From Bacillus sp. 491mf (GTDB lineage: Bacteria > Bacillota > Bacilli > Bacillales > Bacillaceae_G), in the NCBI RefSeq assembly GCF_900112415.1, contig NZ_FOLV01000002.1, positions 1-64,000 of the forward strand: a stretch of DNA of 64,000 bases. Direction: 5' to 3'. A program made the translations under genes and the position numbers. The notes under the pieces are model-generated. The model worked only from the letters and a program-made list of their open reading frames with translations. It was not told where the DNA came from and searched no databases. Positions 1 through 8,982 of the stretch are shown one piece after another; within the stretch, counting starts at the first letter, position 1, and each line of letters starts with the position of its first letter.

Positions 1-315
1 AAAAAAGACGTAGCTGAAGCCGTTCTCCATTCGGATCAAGGCTATCAGTATACGTCTTATGCATACAACAAGCGATTAGAAGCATATGGCATAAAAGGCA
101 GCCACTCTCGCAAAGGAAACTGCCTAGATAACGCCTGTGTAGAATCCTTCTTTTCGCACCTCAAGACAGAGAAGTTGTATCTATACCAGTGTAAATCGGA
201 AAGTGAATTAAGACAAGCCGTTGAAGATTATATTTACTATTATAATTATCAACGATTTCAATCTAAACTCAATCAGCGTGCGCCGATTGAGTTTAGACAC
301 GCACTAGCTGCATAG
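1..315 (+). CDS. IS3-family transposase OrfB, C-terminal part (cut by window edge)
   Basis: The reading frame is open from the first base and ends in TAG at 313-315, so the gene begins outside the window. The visible 104 residues carry the second Asp of the DDE catalytic triad in HSDQG and the Glu in NACVESFF, then the usual IS3/IS150-group ending (YYNYQRFQSKLNQRAPIEF). It belongs to the rve integrase superfamily and would catalyse transposition of its own element. Whether the upstream part is intact cannot be seen. The right end of the element probably lies shortly after the stop, near 330-345. It differs from the second IS3-type element at 2002-3201. Confidence 0.9.
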   Translation, partial: KKDVAEAVLHSDQGYQYTSYAYNKRLEAYGIKGSHSRKGNCLDNACVESFFSHLKTEKLYLYQCKSESELRQAVEDYIYYYNYQRFQSKLNQRAPIEFRHALAA

Positions 316-344
316 TTTTTTTATATTGTCTACTTGACAGGGAT

Positions 345-371
345 AAGACCACTCTTCGACGGTCTTTTTTT
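345..371 (+). terminator. possible weak terminator after the IS3 fragment
   Basis: AAGACC and GGTCTT pair across a 10-base loop, followed by a run of T. It lies just past the presumed insertion sequence end and could protect the downstream gene from read-through. Confidence 0.45.
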
Positions 372-479
372 ATTTATAAAATATCATTCATTATTAGTTA
401 GATAGTTGATATTGATGGAAAATTCTTTCTTTATATGTTATGAATTGATATATAAATATCTTAGAGGTTGGAGGTTCTC

Positions 480-1736
480 ATGAAAACGGTATTTCCTGAG
501 TTCTATAAATATAATCAAGAAGAGTTTAAAAATATTTTTGATAATTGTTATTTTGTAATAGATGCAAATGTGTTGTTGAATCTATATAGATACTCGGAGC
601 CTACTGCAAATAAGTTACTAGAAATACTAGAGAAAATCAGTGATAGATTATGGATGCCTTATCAAGTAGGTTTAGAGTTTCATTCCAATAGGGTGAACGT
701 TATTTTAGAGCAACAAATAGCTTATGATAATATTTGTGGAAAAATAGATTCGCAAGCAACAGAGTTTATTTCAAAGTTTAAAAAAGGATTTAACAGCAGA
801 CACCCGAAAATACATACGGATGTCATAGCGCAGAAGATGCAAGACTCGTTTGATGAAATTATTGCTGGTTTAAAACAGGATAAGGAACAACATCCTAATT
901 TTCTCAATGAAGATAGTATTTTAGATTCATTGAACAAATTGTATGAAAACAAGATAGGCAATTCATATACACAAGGTGAATTAGAGAAGATTTATAAAGA
1001 GGGAGAAGACCGCTACAAGAAGAAGTTTCCACCTGGTTTCGAAGATGAAAAAGATAAGAAAGATCAGACTAAAGAATATAACGGTGTTATTTATCAAGAT
1101 AAGTTTGGAGATTTAGTTGTTTGGAAGCAAATTATAGATAAAGCAAAAAATGACAATAAATCAATGATTTTTGTTACAGATGACGTGAAACCAGATTGGT
1201 GGCAAATTGAAAAAGGTAGAACAATTGGTCCGCGTATTGAACTGCTAAATGAGTTTAGAAGAGAGACAGACGTTTCTTTTTACATGTATAAAAGTGAACA
1301 GTTTATGAATCAAGTACAAGGCCAGTTAAGGGAAAAAGTAAGTGAGATTGCAATTAAAGAGATAGAAGATTTAAGAGAGTCTTCCGTAAGTTCTGAATCT
1401 GAAGGTCTAAAAATGTCTGAAAAAGAATTAGAAATAATGGAGAAATTTAGTTTTTATACTGAAGAACCGAACAACTTTTATAATGATTATAGTGAAGCTT
1501 TAATGAAATCTATTATAAGAGATTTAATGCAACTTAGGACGACTTATTTACCTAGTGAAAGAGAGTTTTTCTATAAACTTTATCAAGATGAGTACTATCG
1601 CCTAACTAAAGAAAAGGAATTAGTCGATTCGGGATTGTTAGAAGCGAAAGAATATGCTAACCAACTAGAAATATTCCAAGAAAAGGTGGAAAAAGTCCTT
1701 AAGGAAAGAATAGCATATACTACATATGAAGGATAA
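480..1736 (+). CDS. PIN-like domain protein (PIN_8/DUF4935-type nuclease)
   Basis: A 418-residue protein with an N-terminal PIN-like nuclease domain. FVIDANVLLNLYR near residue 25 holds the first conserved Asp, and an acidic motif FVTDDVKPDWW near residue 235 is typical of the PIN_8 family. The C-terminal third is Glu/Lys-rich and probably helical. PIN domains are metal-dependent RNases. The substrate and partner are unknown and no antitoxin gene is adjacent, so it is not a standard VapBC pair. ATG 480 is chosen because GGAGG at 470-474 lies 5 bases upstream; a TTG at 468 in the same frame overlaps that site. It lies between two IS3-type elements in what looks like an integrated island, so a role in defence or element maintenance is plausible but unproven. 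Confidence 0.8.
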   Translation: MKTVFPEFYKYNQEEFKNIFDNCYFVIDANVLLNLYRYSEPTANKLLEILEKISDRLWMPYQVGLEFHSNRVNVILEQQIAYDNICGKIDSQATEFISKFKKGFNSRHPKIHTDVIAQKMQDSFDEIIAGLKQDKEQHPNFLNEDSILDSLNKLYENKIGNSYTQGELEKIYKEGEDRYKKKFPPGFEDEKDKKDQTKEYNGVIYQDKFGDLVVWKQIIDKAKNDNKSMIFVTDDVKPDWWQIEKGRTIGPRIELLNEFRRETDVSFYMYKSEQFMNQVQGQLREKVSEIAIKEIEDLRESSVSSESEGLKMSEKELEIMEKFSFYTEEPNNFYNDYSEALMKSIIRDLMQLRTTYLPSEREFFYKLYQDEYYRLTKEKELVDSGLLEAKEYANQLEIFQEKVEKVLKERIAYTTYEG

Positions 1737-1745
1737 TTTATAACA

Positions 1746-1769
1746 GGCTACTTTCGAGTAGTCTTTTTT
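1746..1769 (+). terminator. intrinsic terminator of the PIN gene
   Basis: GGCTACT, loop TTCG, AGTAGTC, then six T, starting 9 bases after the stop codon. Confidence 0.85.
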
Positions 1770-2007
1770 GTTTTAACTACTAATTTTTACCTCGTTAGTT
1801 ACCTATACCTTATAGAATGTAATTTTTATCGAATACTACTGTATTTTATCCTCTTAGCTATTTATACGTAATGTAGGTATTACGAAATTATTTATCGCTT
1901 GCCTACTGTATTTTATACTGTTTTGCGGCTATACGTATTAGAGGGAGTATACTAACTTTTACTCTATTTTGTATCCTATTATATGAGAATGGTATGTCAA
2001 CACGAAA

Positions 2008-2841
2008 CTAGACAATTTTTTTTAGGTGTTCCTGCCTGTACTGAACAGGACTCAAATAGCCTAGTGTTCCATGGATTCTAACATTGTTAAACCAGTTTAC
2101 GTAGTCGTTCAATTCTAAGGTCAATTCTTCTAAACTTGCGAAATGACGACCTCGAACGAACTCTGTTTTAAAGATTTTGTAGGTTGCTTCCGCTACCGCA
2201 TTATCGTATGGGCAGCTTTTCGCACTTAATGAACGCTTAATTTTGAAGGTCTCCAACGTATCGTGAATCAGCTTGTTTTTGAACTCATTTCCTCGGTCTG
2301 TATGAAATAAGGTAATCCGATTCAAGTTTGTTTTCACCGTTGCGAAAGCTTGTGAAACAAGCTCGGCATCTTTCTTTTTGCCTACACTATGTCCTATGAT
2401 TTCTTGATTAAAGAGATCAACTAATAAACATACGTAATTCCACTTTTTGTTCACACGGACGTATGTTAAATCGCTTACGACTACAGTCAGTTCTTCTTTC
2501 TGGTTGAACTGACGATCGAGCTCGTTTGAAATTTTTTCTTCATTACAGCTAACTCTCTTCGGTTTAAATTGTGCAATCGTATAGTGAGATACTAAACCTT
2601 GGTTCTTCATGATTCGTCCAATACGGCGACGTGAAATCACATATCCTAACTTCTTTAATTCCACTTTTATCTTTCGTGTTCCATAGTTCTGACGGCTCTC
2701 TCGGAAGATTTCTTTCACGAGTGGTGACAATTCATCTACTGTATCTTGTGCTTGTTTTGCCTCATAATAATACGTTGCTCTTGGTAATTGTAGGACATCA
2801 AACATTGCTGATATCGAGTATTTATGTAGGTTATTCTTCAC
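2008..2841 (-). CDS. IS3-family transposase OrfB
   Basis: A 277-residue catalytic subunit. An N-terminal HTH_21-like region (SRRRIGRIMKNQGL near residue 70) precedes the rve domain. The DDE triad is visible: Asp in VVSDLTYVRV, Asp in LFHTDRGNEF and Glu in DNAVAEATYKIFKTE. The first codon shown is GTG, 5 bases after the end of orfA. In this family the working enzyme is usually an OrfAB fusion made by -1 frameshifting near the junction, so the independent start may be unused. It looks full length and potentially active. Confidence 0.93.
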   Translation of the reverse strand: MKNNLHKYSISAMFDVLQLPRATYYYEAKQAQDTVDELSPLVKEIFRESRQNYGTRKIKVELKKLGYVISRRRIGRIMKNQGLVSHYTIAQFKPKRVSCNEEKISNELDRQFNQKEELTVVVSDLTYVRVNKKWNYVCLLVDLFNQEIIGHSVGKKKDAELVSQAFATVKTNLNRITLFHTDRGNEFKNKLIHDTLETFKIKRSLSAKSCPYDNAVAEATYKIFKTEFVRGRHFASLEELTLELNDYVNWFNNVRIHGTLGYLSPVQYRQEHLKKIV

Positions 2842-2846
2842 TACTT

Positions 2847-3137
2847 TTACTTTCGTCCTAGTATCAGCGCCGCTTGCTTTAAAATATCATTTTCCATAAG
2901 AAGCTGTTTGTTTTGTTTTCTCAACGCTTCCAATTCTAGTTGTTCAGCCGTCTTATTATCTTTCTCTTTAAATGAGCCAGACGTATGATTTTGATTGATC
3001 CATCGATCCAATGATGATGGTGTTAGTCCGTATTCCTTAATGATGTCTTTCCTTGGTTTACCATTTTGATACAGTCGAACCATTTGGTGTTTAAATTCTG
3101 CTGTAAAGGTTCTTCTTTCTCTTTTATTTTTCGTCAT
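2847..3137 (-). CDS. IS3-family transposase OrfA (HTH protein)
   Basis: A 96-residue protein with the HTH_Tnp_1 pattern (RRTFTAEFKHQMVRLYQNG) followed by a recognition helix region (LTPSSLDRWI) and a C-terminal leucine-zipper stretch (LELEALRKQNKQLLMENDI). It binds the terminal repeats and regulates transposition. The orfB gene begins 5 bases downstream in the -1 frame, the usual layout for frameshift production of OrfAB. Confidence 0.93.
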   Translation of the reverse strand: MTKNKRERRTFTAEFKHQMVRLYQNGKPRKDIIKEYGLTPSSLDRWINQNHTSGSFKEKDNKTAEQLELEALRKQNKQLLMENDILKQAALILGRK

Positions 3138-3201
3138 AGTAGATTCTCCTCAAATATATTAGTTGTAGTCTACTTGACCTTAATTTTTTTGTCTAGTTCA
3201 G

Positions 3202-3703
3202 TGTAGCCTATCCATTTTAAAAGTTGGACAGTGGAGATTATACTTAATATCTTAGACGTTGTTCCAGAGTATTTTTGTTTTATTCTTAATGAAGAATCAC
3301 GAGAGTGCCTATGACATTGTATGATGGAGATAAAATGGATATTGTTTCCGTCTTTAATGATATAATTAAACTAGTTTATAAAAAGATTAACTTATTAATA
3401 GGGAATATTTATAGACTACGAAATGTATTCACATGTGAATAGTGAGAAGAAATTAAGTGCCATTGTTCTAATCATGTTCTTATAACAATTCTATGAGCCG
3501 TACGGACTGTATTATGAAATGTAAGGAACAAACGGTGAAATTTAGACTGTGAGTAAGGTAAAATTATTGTTACTTTGACTAAGCATTATAGGCACTAATA
3601 AAGTTTTTTTCTTTGCTTTAATACAGATTGCTTTCAATCAGATATTAAGGGGAGATAGTTGCAAGTTTGTTATAATAAAATTAAAGTAATTAGAGGTGTT
3701 AAT
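3202..3703. other. AT-rich stretch, no gene seen
   Basis: About 500 bases between the insertion sequence and the next gene. Only short reading frames are present. An AAGGGGAG at 3647-3654 precedes a TTG at 3659 that would extend the next gene by 15 codons. Confidence 0.5.
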
Positions 3704-4594
3704 ATGGTACGAGGTTTAGTGATAGGAAGCACGGGTTATAGTAATCAGTCATTACCAGATATGTTAATTGATCTAGAACAATGGATTGAATTTTTAAGGG
3801 ATTCAGATAATATATTTAAATCTACAATCGAAGAATTGGAAAAAATAGGTTATTGGAGTTCTGTGGATTATGATTTTAAAGCAAGTTGCTATGATTTAAG
3901 AAGATACTTTAATACTGCAATTAATGACTTACAAGAGGTTATTAATGGAATATATTCTGAAATTAAAGAGTATCATATTCGATTACTGAAAAACTTGGGT
4001 GCAAATGCTCATGAGCAACATAGTCATCACAGGAAAATATGGAGAGAGTATCCAAATAAGGAATACGGTGATGCTACATTTAAAATGGTAGAGACATTAT
4101 ATGCTGAAGGTAGTGACATGGCTGGAGATATGTTTGATTTAAATAATCTTGCTGCAAGGCTTGAGCATTTTGTAGGAATGTCAAAGCAAGTTGACAGTTC
4201 CAAACGAACTATAACTGTAAATAATAATTTTAATGCCACAGTTACAGGAATACAACAAAACTATGAAAGCAGTAATATACAACAAACAGTCAATCTCGGA
4301 TCAAGTCAAGACAAAGAATTGGAAGAATTAAAAATAATTATCAACCAATTTAAAGAGTTTTTAGAACAAAGTACAATTCAAGAAAAAGAAGAAATGGCTG
4401 AAAATCTTAGTGATTTAGAGGAAACACTTCAACAAGAACAGCCTAAAAAAAATCGGATTAAATCCTTTGGGAACTCTATTACCACTGGCATGAAAAAGAT
4501 GTTAACAATGAAATCGTTCAATAATATGGATGAAATTTCTACTAAGTTACCTAAACTAATTGACAATTTCACTAATATAATTGACAAATTATGA
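3704..4594 (+). CDS. unknown coiled-coil protein of the integrated element
   Basis: I do not recognise the family. The 296-residue product has a helical N-terminal half (Leu/Asp/Glu-rich, about residues 15-165), then a polar linker with the alternating pattern TVNNNFNATVTGIQQNYE around residues 180-200, then an acidic coiled coil (KELEELKIIINQFKEFLEQ) and an amphipathic C-terminus. Linkers of this Asn/Gln type often separate an effector or sensor domain from a coiled coil in bacterial conflict proteins, which fits its place in an island, but this is inference. ATG 3704 has AGAGGTG at 3692-3698. A TTG at 3659 with AAGGGGAG just upstream is a serious alternative. Confidence 0.65.
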   Translation: MVRGLVIGSTGYSNQSLPDMLIDLEQWIEFLRDSDNIFKSTIEELEKIGYWSSVDYDFKASCYDLRRYFNTAINDLQEVINGIYSEIKEYHIRLLKNLGANAHEQHSHHRKIWREYPNKEYGDATFKMVETLYAEGSDMAGDMFDLNNLAARLEHFVGMSKQVDSSKRTITVNNNFNATVTGIQQNYESSNIQQTVNLGSSQDKELEELKIIINQFKEFLEQSTIQEKEEMAENLSDLEETLQQEQPKKNRIKSFGNSITTGMKKMLTMKSFNNMDEISTKLPKLIDNFTNIIDKL

Positions 4595-4631
4595 CAGTTA
4601 ATCAATATTACTGTTGATGCTATTAAACATT

Positions 4632-4660
4632 AAAGACACCTTGTAAAGGATGTCTTTTTC
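4632..4660 (+). terminator. intrinsic terminator
   Basis: AAAGACACC pairs with GGATGTCTTT (one bulged A), followed by TTC; it ends the gene at 3704-4594. Confidence 0.75.
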
Positions 4661-4984
4661 TTTTGAAATAGGGTAGTGCGTAATTAAATATAGTAACTTA
4701 TGCGGTGAATAGAAATATAAACTCTACTACTTCTGCAATCTAAATTAAAAATCGTTACCATATAAGATAAATGGGAAACAATGTTAATAAACGTTATTTT
4801 TTACGTGTGAAATACCCATATAGAAAAGCTATAAGATTGATAGGATTTTTTAGGTTACTTAATTCATATATTAAACAGTGTATATAAATACATCTGCTTC
4901 TCTATTTTTTTATCAAACAAATTAGTGTTTTGATGACGAAAAAGTGACAATTAAAACTCTATTTGTTGCATAGGATAATGTCTT
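4661..4984. other. AT-rich intergenic stretch, nothing recognised
   Basis: Non-coding sequence between the two convergent transcription units. No conserved element recognised. Confidence 0.5.
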
Positions 4985-5018
4985 GAAAAAGAGTGCACAT
5001 TTTGATCACTCTTTAGTT
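4985..5018 (-). terminator. terminator downstream of the integrase gene
   Basis: AAAGAGTG and CACTCTTT form an 8-bp stem. Read on the minus strand the hairpin is followed by a T run, which suits the recombinase gene that ends at 5074. Confidence 0.6.
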
Positions 5019-5073
5019 TATAAATTATTAATCGGACTATGCTTATTGTGCTGAGCTATAATATCTTTATTTG

Positions 5074-6039
5074 TCATATTATAATATATTTCCTAACCAT
5101 CTCAATTGATGAATGCCCTAAAATTTTTTGTAGAGTCATCACATCGCCATTATTAAGCAAATAATACTTTGCAAATGTATGTCTGAAAGTGTGAGGAGAG
5201 ACTCTTACCCCCTTAATTCCTGCACTATCACCATATATTTTTAATCTTTGTCTAAAACGTGCAGGATCAATGGTATTTCCATAAACAGTAGCAAATATAT
5301 GCAGGGTATCAAATTCCTCAATTTCAACTAGTAATTCACGCAGTAGCTTACTAGTCTTTTGGGACATAGGTACATATCGAGTTTTACGTTTTTTTGTGTT
5401 AGTACCTTTTAACTCAATTACATTCGTTTTAAAATCAATATCCTCTTGTTGAAGATTTAACGCTTCACTAATCCGCATACCTGTATCAGCAAGTAACATC
5501 ATTAATACATAGTCCCTGAATCCTGCATAGGTTCGTTGATTTGGCTGTTTAAGTAAAGTTTTTAATTGATCAACGGATAATGCTTCTATATTATCTTGTG
5601 CTTCTTTTAATGACTTAATTTTTGTAAAAGGATTTAAATGTACATAATTCTCTTCGACGAGAAAGTTGTAGAATGCTTTCAGATGTTTCATGATAGTCTT
5701 TATATAAGAAACGGAGACATCAATGGATTTATATTCTTCCTTAACACAATGGTTATTTTTATGCTTAATGTGGTCATTCTTCAAGTAATATAAAAACTCT
5801 CTAATAGTATTAGTATCCAGTGTATTAGGCGTTACGTATTCATGACGTTCTTCTAAATATCGGTGAAATACTAAGAAATACCCCTTCTTATTTTCAAGTG
5901 TTCTTCTTGCAAGACCTTCTGCTTCTTTTGCAAATATATAAATGTTAAATAACTCTTGGAATGTGTAAGTTTCAACCTGTGTAACCTCAATATTTGTACG
6001 GCCTAACGTTGCTTTGCCTCTTTTACCCGTTCTGGACAA
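5074..6039 (-). CDS. tyrosine recombinase / phage-type integrase
   Basis: A 321-residue site-specific recombinase. An N-terminal SAM-like core-binding domain (about residues 15-125) is followed by the catalytic domain. The active-site residues are visible: Arg in LADTGMRISEAL, HxxR in SPHTFRHTFAKYY, His in LGHSS and the nucleophilic Tyr in MVRKYI just before the stop. TTG 6039 is chosen because AGGGAGG lies 9 bases upstream; the frame stays open for a further 43 codons but that part shows no homology I recognise. The gene lies beside the 3' end of tRNA-Val, the classic arrangement for an element that integrates into a tRNA gene. It most likely directs integration and excision of the island to the left. 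Confidence 0.88.
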   Translation of the reverse strand: MSRTGKRGKATLGRTNIEVTQVETYTFQELFNIYIFAKEAEGLARRTLENKKGYFLVFHRYLEERHEYVTPNTLDTNTIREFLYYLKNDHIKHKNNHCVKEEYKSIDVSVSYIKTIMKHLKAFYNFLVEENYVHLNPFTKIKSLKEAQDNIEALSVDQLKTLLKQPNQRTYAGFRDYVLMMLLADTGMRISEALNLQQEDIDFKTNVIELKGTNTKKRKTRYVPMSQKTSKLLRELLVEIEEFDTLHIFATVYGNTIDPARFRQRLKIYGDSAGIKGVRVSPHTFRHTFAKYYLLNNGDVMTLQKILGHSSIEMVRKYIII

Positions 6040-6206
6040 AATAAAACGCCTCCCTATATCGGTAATTTGGTTTACCGTATAAGAAGACGTGAATGACTTG
6101 CACCCTAAAAAGTAATTGACCGCAACACTAGGGTGATTTTTGGTGTGCAAAGGATAAAACCTTAACACTTACAAACCCTTGTAGGATACGGTCTCTTAAA
6201 AAGTAA

Positions 6207-6279
6207 TGATCCCGACTGGTCTCGAACCAGCGACCTCCACCCTGTCAAGGTGGCGCTCTCCCTGCTGAGCTACGGGATC
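6207..6279 (-). tRNA. tRNA-Val (anticodon GAC)
   Basis: The minus strand folds as a complete cloverleaf: acceptor GATCCCG/CGGGATC with discriminator A, D arm with GCTC/GAGC, anticodon arm CCACC-TTGACAG-GGTGG giving anticodon GAC, and T arm with TTCGAGA. CCA is not encoded. Its 3' end faces the integrase gene, so this is the probable attachment site of the element on the left. Confidence 0.93.
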
Positions 6280-6515
6280 ATGATGAAATAATGATGGATA
6301 AACATCGTTGTTATTTTATGGTTTCTATTATAAATGAAATAATAGGAACTCTACAAGACTTTTTATTTATAATATTTCGAATAATAATTAGAAGGGTGTT
6401 GTACTTCATTTTATATCATTACATGTGGGTATACATGATAATGTAAAAAAATAGTGATTTTTAGCAAATGTAATATTATGAGAAAAATGAGAGATTGATG
6501 TATAGGGGGAGCATC

Positions 6516-7043
6516 ATGTTTAAAAAGGGGATTGTGTTTGTTGTTGGAGGTTTTGTTTTAGTAGGAGTAATATTAGGTGGTTTGCAGTTGTTTTATAAGA
6601 CGGATCAACAAGAAAGTAAGGTTGAGAAGGCTGAACAAGTGAAAGAAGATCTATCAAAGAATGTTCCGCAAAAAATAACAGCGATACATAGTGATTTAAA
6701 TAATATAACGGGCTGGGAGAAGTATGAGAAATATGAAGATGTGAATAGCCCGTCATGGGACGAGTCTAGAAGTTCTTTTGAATTAATTGCGGTTACGTTG
6801 AAGGAAGCTGTTTCTTTGTCTAATGATGGTTTAAAAGGCGATTTGGAACGAGCTGAGAAGTTACATAGTATTGCAGTGAAGCATCATGATACGCAAGCTT
6901 TAAGGTATGCACATCGTATTGTCCACGACCTTGATATTAAAGTAAATGGAATTGATGTGAATTATGTTTTTAATAGTGCGAAAGCTGGAGATGGGAGTGA
7001 GGTTCCTGTTTACGATGAATATATTAAGCAGCACAGCAAGTAA
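6516..7043 (+). CDS. hypothetical membrane-anchored protein
   Basis: A 175-residue protein with one N-terminal membrane segment (about residues 5-25, GIVFVVGGFVLVGVILGG), then a hydrophilic extracytoplasmic domain with predicted helices. I do not recognise a named family. The pattern HDTQALRYAHRIVHDLD near residue 130 could be a small helical repeat. ATG 6516 is supported by AGGGGGAGC at 6504-6511; two upstream in-frame codons overlap this site. The next gene lies about 180 bases downstream without an obvious terminator between them. Confidence 0.75.
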   Translation: MFKKGIVFVVGGFVLVGVILGGLQLFYKTDQQESKVEKAEQVKEDLSKNVPQKITAIHSDLNNITGWEKYEKYEDVNSPSWDESRSSFELIAVTLKEAVSLSNDGLKGDLERAEKLHSIAVKHHDTQALRYAHRIVHDLDIKVNGIDVNYVFNSAKAGDGSEVPVYDEYIKQHSK

Positions 7044-7220
7044 ATGCGAGACTTTTATATGTGGTCAGAGGCTCTTTTTCTCTTAAATAGAAGGAAGTTT
7101 TTCGTTTATATAGTAGTTTTTAGGGCATATGAAGAGTTCATTTTTTACCATTCTATTAATATTATATACAGAGGAATAAATGATTTATTTCTAAATATAT
7201 ATATGAATGAAGGGGCGGAA

Positions 7221-7448
7221 ATGGTAAGAAAAAATTTTAAAATGTTTGTGCCGAGATATAGAACAATTGCTATTAATGGAGCAGTTCTTGATGTAAATGT
7301 GTCTCATGATGAATTTGCAGATGAGTTTTTACAGTGGATTGTATCAAAGGGTTGGTTATTTATTGGGGTAACGGATGAGATAATGGAAGAGGACGTTAAT
7401 AAGAGATTTAGAGATCTCTTAAGTGATGAGGAAGATAAGGAGGAATGA
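7221..7448 (+). CDS. small hypothetical protein (75 aa)
   Basis: ATG 7221 follows AGGGGCGGA at 7211-7219, a good SD. The frame is open back to 7044, but the upstream part is AT-rich, has no good start signal and reads unlike protein. The product is 75 residues, mixed alpha/beta, with an acidic C-terminus (LLSDEEDKEE). No family recognised. It is followed directly by a terminator whose stem contains the stop codon. Confidence 0.7.
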   Translation: MVRKNFKMFVPRYRTIAINGAVLDVNVSHDEFADEFLQWIVSKGWLFIGVTDEIMEEDVNKRFRDLLSDEEDKEE

Positions 7449-7462
7449 TTCCTCCTTATTTT
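7437..7462 (+). terminator. intrinsic terminator overlapping the stop codon
   Basis: AAGGAGGAA, loop TGA (the stop codon), TTCCTCCTT, then ATTTT. Confidence 0.8.
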
Positions 7463-7596
7463 GCTATATTGATATGATGTATTTTTTTGTAAAATTATGA
7501 TATACTGAAAAACGGTGAATAAAGAGTATCGTGTTCCATTTTGATTTCGATAATTAATTAACGTATATATAGAGAGTTAAGAAAAGGGAGAATTGT

Positions 7597-8832
7597 ATGT
7601 TGAATTTCAAGAAAATTTCGGCTTTGGTTATTGCGAGCTGTTTATTTTTGCTTGCTCCTGTTAAGTTGTATGCCGAAAATGTACCAACGCCGGAAGTATT
7701 CGGGCAGTTTGCGGTTACAATGGATGCGAAAACAGGTGATGTTTTGTATGACAAAAATGCACATCAGCGTGCTTTTCCGGCTAGTATGACGAAAGTGTTA
7801 ACGAGTATTTTGTTAGTGGAGCATGTACAACCTGGGGAGCAGATTACTTTTTCTCAAAAAGCTCTTGAACAAGAGAAAAGTAATTATCAAATTGAACTTC
7901 AGGCTGGGGAAACGGTAGATCGTGATACGGCACTTATGATTTTAATGGTGTTAAGTGCAAATGATGTAGCATATGCGATTGCGGAGCATGTGGCAGGAAG
8001 TCCAGAAAATTTTGCGAAGATGATGAATGAGAAGGCAGTGCAGTTAGGGGCAAAGGATAGTCATTTTGTTACGCCAAATGGTCTTCATGATCCGAATCAT
8101 TATACAACGGCGTATGATATGGCAATGATTACAAGAGGTGCGATGAAGCATCCAGAAATTATGAAGGCTATGAATACGAAGCGAACAAATGTTACAACGT
8201 CAAGACAAACTGCTTCTATTTTTAATAAAGGACAATATTTTGAAAATCCGTTTTGCATTGGCGGGAAAACAGGTTTTACAAATGAAGCGCGTAATACGCT
8301 TGTCCAAATGAATGAGAAAGATGGAAATCGTATTGTGAATGTCGTAATGGCTTCACAAAAACCTGAAATTTATGAGGATATGAGAAAGCTTGCTGATTAT
8401 GGATTTTCGCAATTTGCAAAGCAGCAAGTGTTAGATAAAAACAATTGGACAAAGGAAATGCTTTACTTGAATAAATCAGTAGATGGTGAGCTTGAGCGAA
8501 GTGTTGATCTTGTAATGAAACAAGGTGAAGCGAAAAATGTACAAGCTGTTTTTAAAGAAAAGCATGTTGATGAGGTACATTTATATAAAACGGGTCTTCG
8601 CCGCGGTGATGTGATTGGGACTGTCGATCTTAAGAAAAATGATCAAACGATAGAAAGTATTAACGTTCTTTCAAAAGCAGATGTTGTGTTTGAGAAGCCG
8701 GAAGAGACTAGTATAACAAAATCAACTTTTTCGTATGAGTTAATAGCTGGTATTAGTGCAGCTGTTCTTATTATCTTTAGTATCGGAGTATTTCTTTGGA
8801 ATCGTAAAAGACAGAAGATGTTGTCGCGATGA
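7597..8832 (+). CDS. D-alanyl-D-alanine carboxypeptidase (PBP5/DacF family)
   Basis: A 411-residue low-molecular-mass penicillin-binding protein that removes the terminal D-Ala of peptidoglycan stem peptides on the outer face of the membrane. A signal peptide (residues 1-26, ending KLYA) is followed by the peptidase S11 domain: SMTK with nucleophile Ser63, SAN at 120-122 and KTG at 224-226. A PBP5-type beta domain follows, then a C-terminal membrane helix and basic tail (LWNRKRQKMLSR), an unusual integral anchor in place of the normal amphipathic helix. GGGAG lies upstream of ATG 7597. It precedes the sipW block but has its own terminator. It resembles B. subtilis DacF or DacA; I cannot say which is the true orthologue. 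Confidence 0.92.
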   Translation: MLNFKKISALVIASCLFLLAPVKLYAENVPTPEVFGQFAVTMDAKTGDVLYDKNAHQRAFPASMTKVLTSILLVEHVQPGEQITFSQKALEQEKSNYQIELQAGETVDRDTALMILMVLSANDVAYAIAEHVAGSPENFAKMMNEKAVQLGAKDSHFVTPNGLHDPNHYTTAYDMAMITRGAMKHPEIMKAMNTKRTNVTTSRQTASIFNKGQYFENPFCIGGKTGFTNEARNTLVQMNEKDGNRIVNVVMASQKPEIYEDMRKLADYGFSQFAKQQVLDKNNWTKEMLYLNKSVDGELERSVDLVMKQGEAKNVQAVFKEKHVDEVHLYKTGLRRGDVIGTVDLKKNDQTIESINVLSKADVVFEKPEETSITKSTFSYELIAGISAAVLIIFSIGVFLWNRKRQKMLSR

Positions 8833-8862
8833 AAATAGGCAAATGTATTTTGCCTATTTTTT
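8832..8862 (+). terminator. intrinsic terminator of the carboxypeptidase gene
   Basis: AAAATAGGCAAA, loop, TTTGCCTATTTT then T run; the stem starts at the stop codon. Confidence 0.88.
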
Positions 8863-8863
8863 A

Positions 8864-8910
8864 TTGTGTTTTTTGAATATTCATTATAATATAATTGTGA
8901 GTTCTGTAAA
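8864..8910 (+). promoter_or_regulatory. candidate sipW promoter
   Basis: TATAAT at 8885-8890, with a weak TTGTGT at 8864-8869 as the -35. GTTCTGT at 8901-8907 differs by one base from the B. subtilis SinR box GTTCTYT. In B. cereus group strains SinR represses sipW, so a site is expected here, but this one is imperfect. Confidence 0.4.
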
Positions 8911-8982
8911 AAGAATACCGAATAGGAATGTTTTTTGCGATTTACTTATATAAAGGCGAAATAAATGAGAGGAAGGAAACAG

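Larger units (their letters stand above)
2002..3201 (-). mobile_element. complete IS3-family insertion sequence (orfA + orfB)
   Basis: About 1.2 kb carrying orfA and orfB on the minus strand. The ends share an inverted motif: GAAACTAGACAA at about 2002-2013 on the plus strand, and TGAACTAGACAA read inward from about 3201 on the minus strand. The exact termini and the short target duplication are not clear to me; the flanks do not give a convincing direct repeat. Confidence 0.85.

Noticed and set aside
480-1736. Toxin–antitoxin pair with the PIN protein
   Set aside because: No small antitoxin gene is adjacent and the protein is far larger than VapC.
1-6039. Prophage
   Set aside because: Only an integrase is phage-like; no structural, replication or lysis genes are seen in the window.
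7044-7220. Upstream extension of the 75-aa gene
   Set aside because: No SD at 7044 or at the intermediate start, and AT-rich non-protein-like composition.
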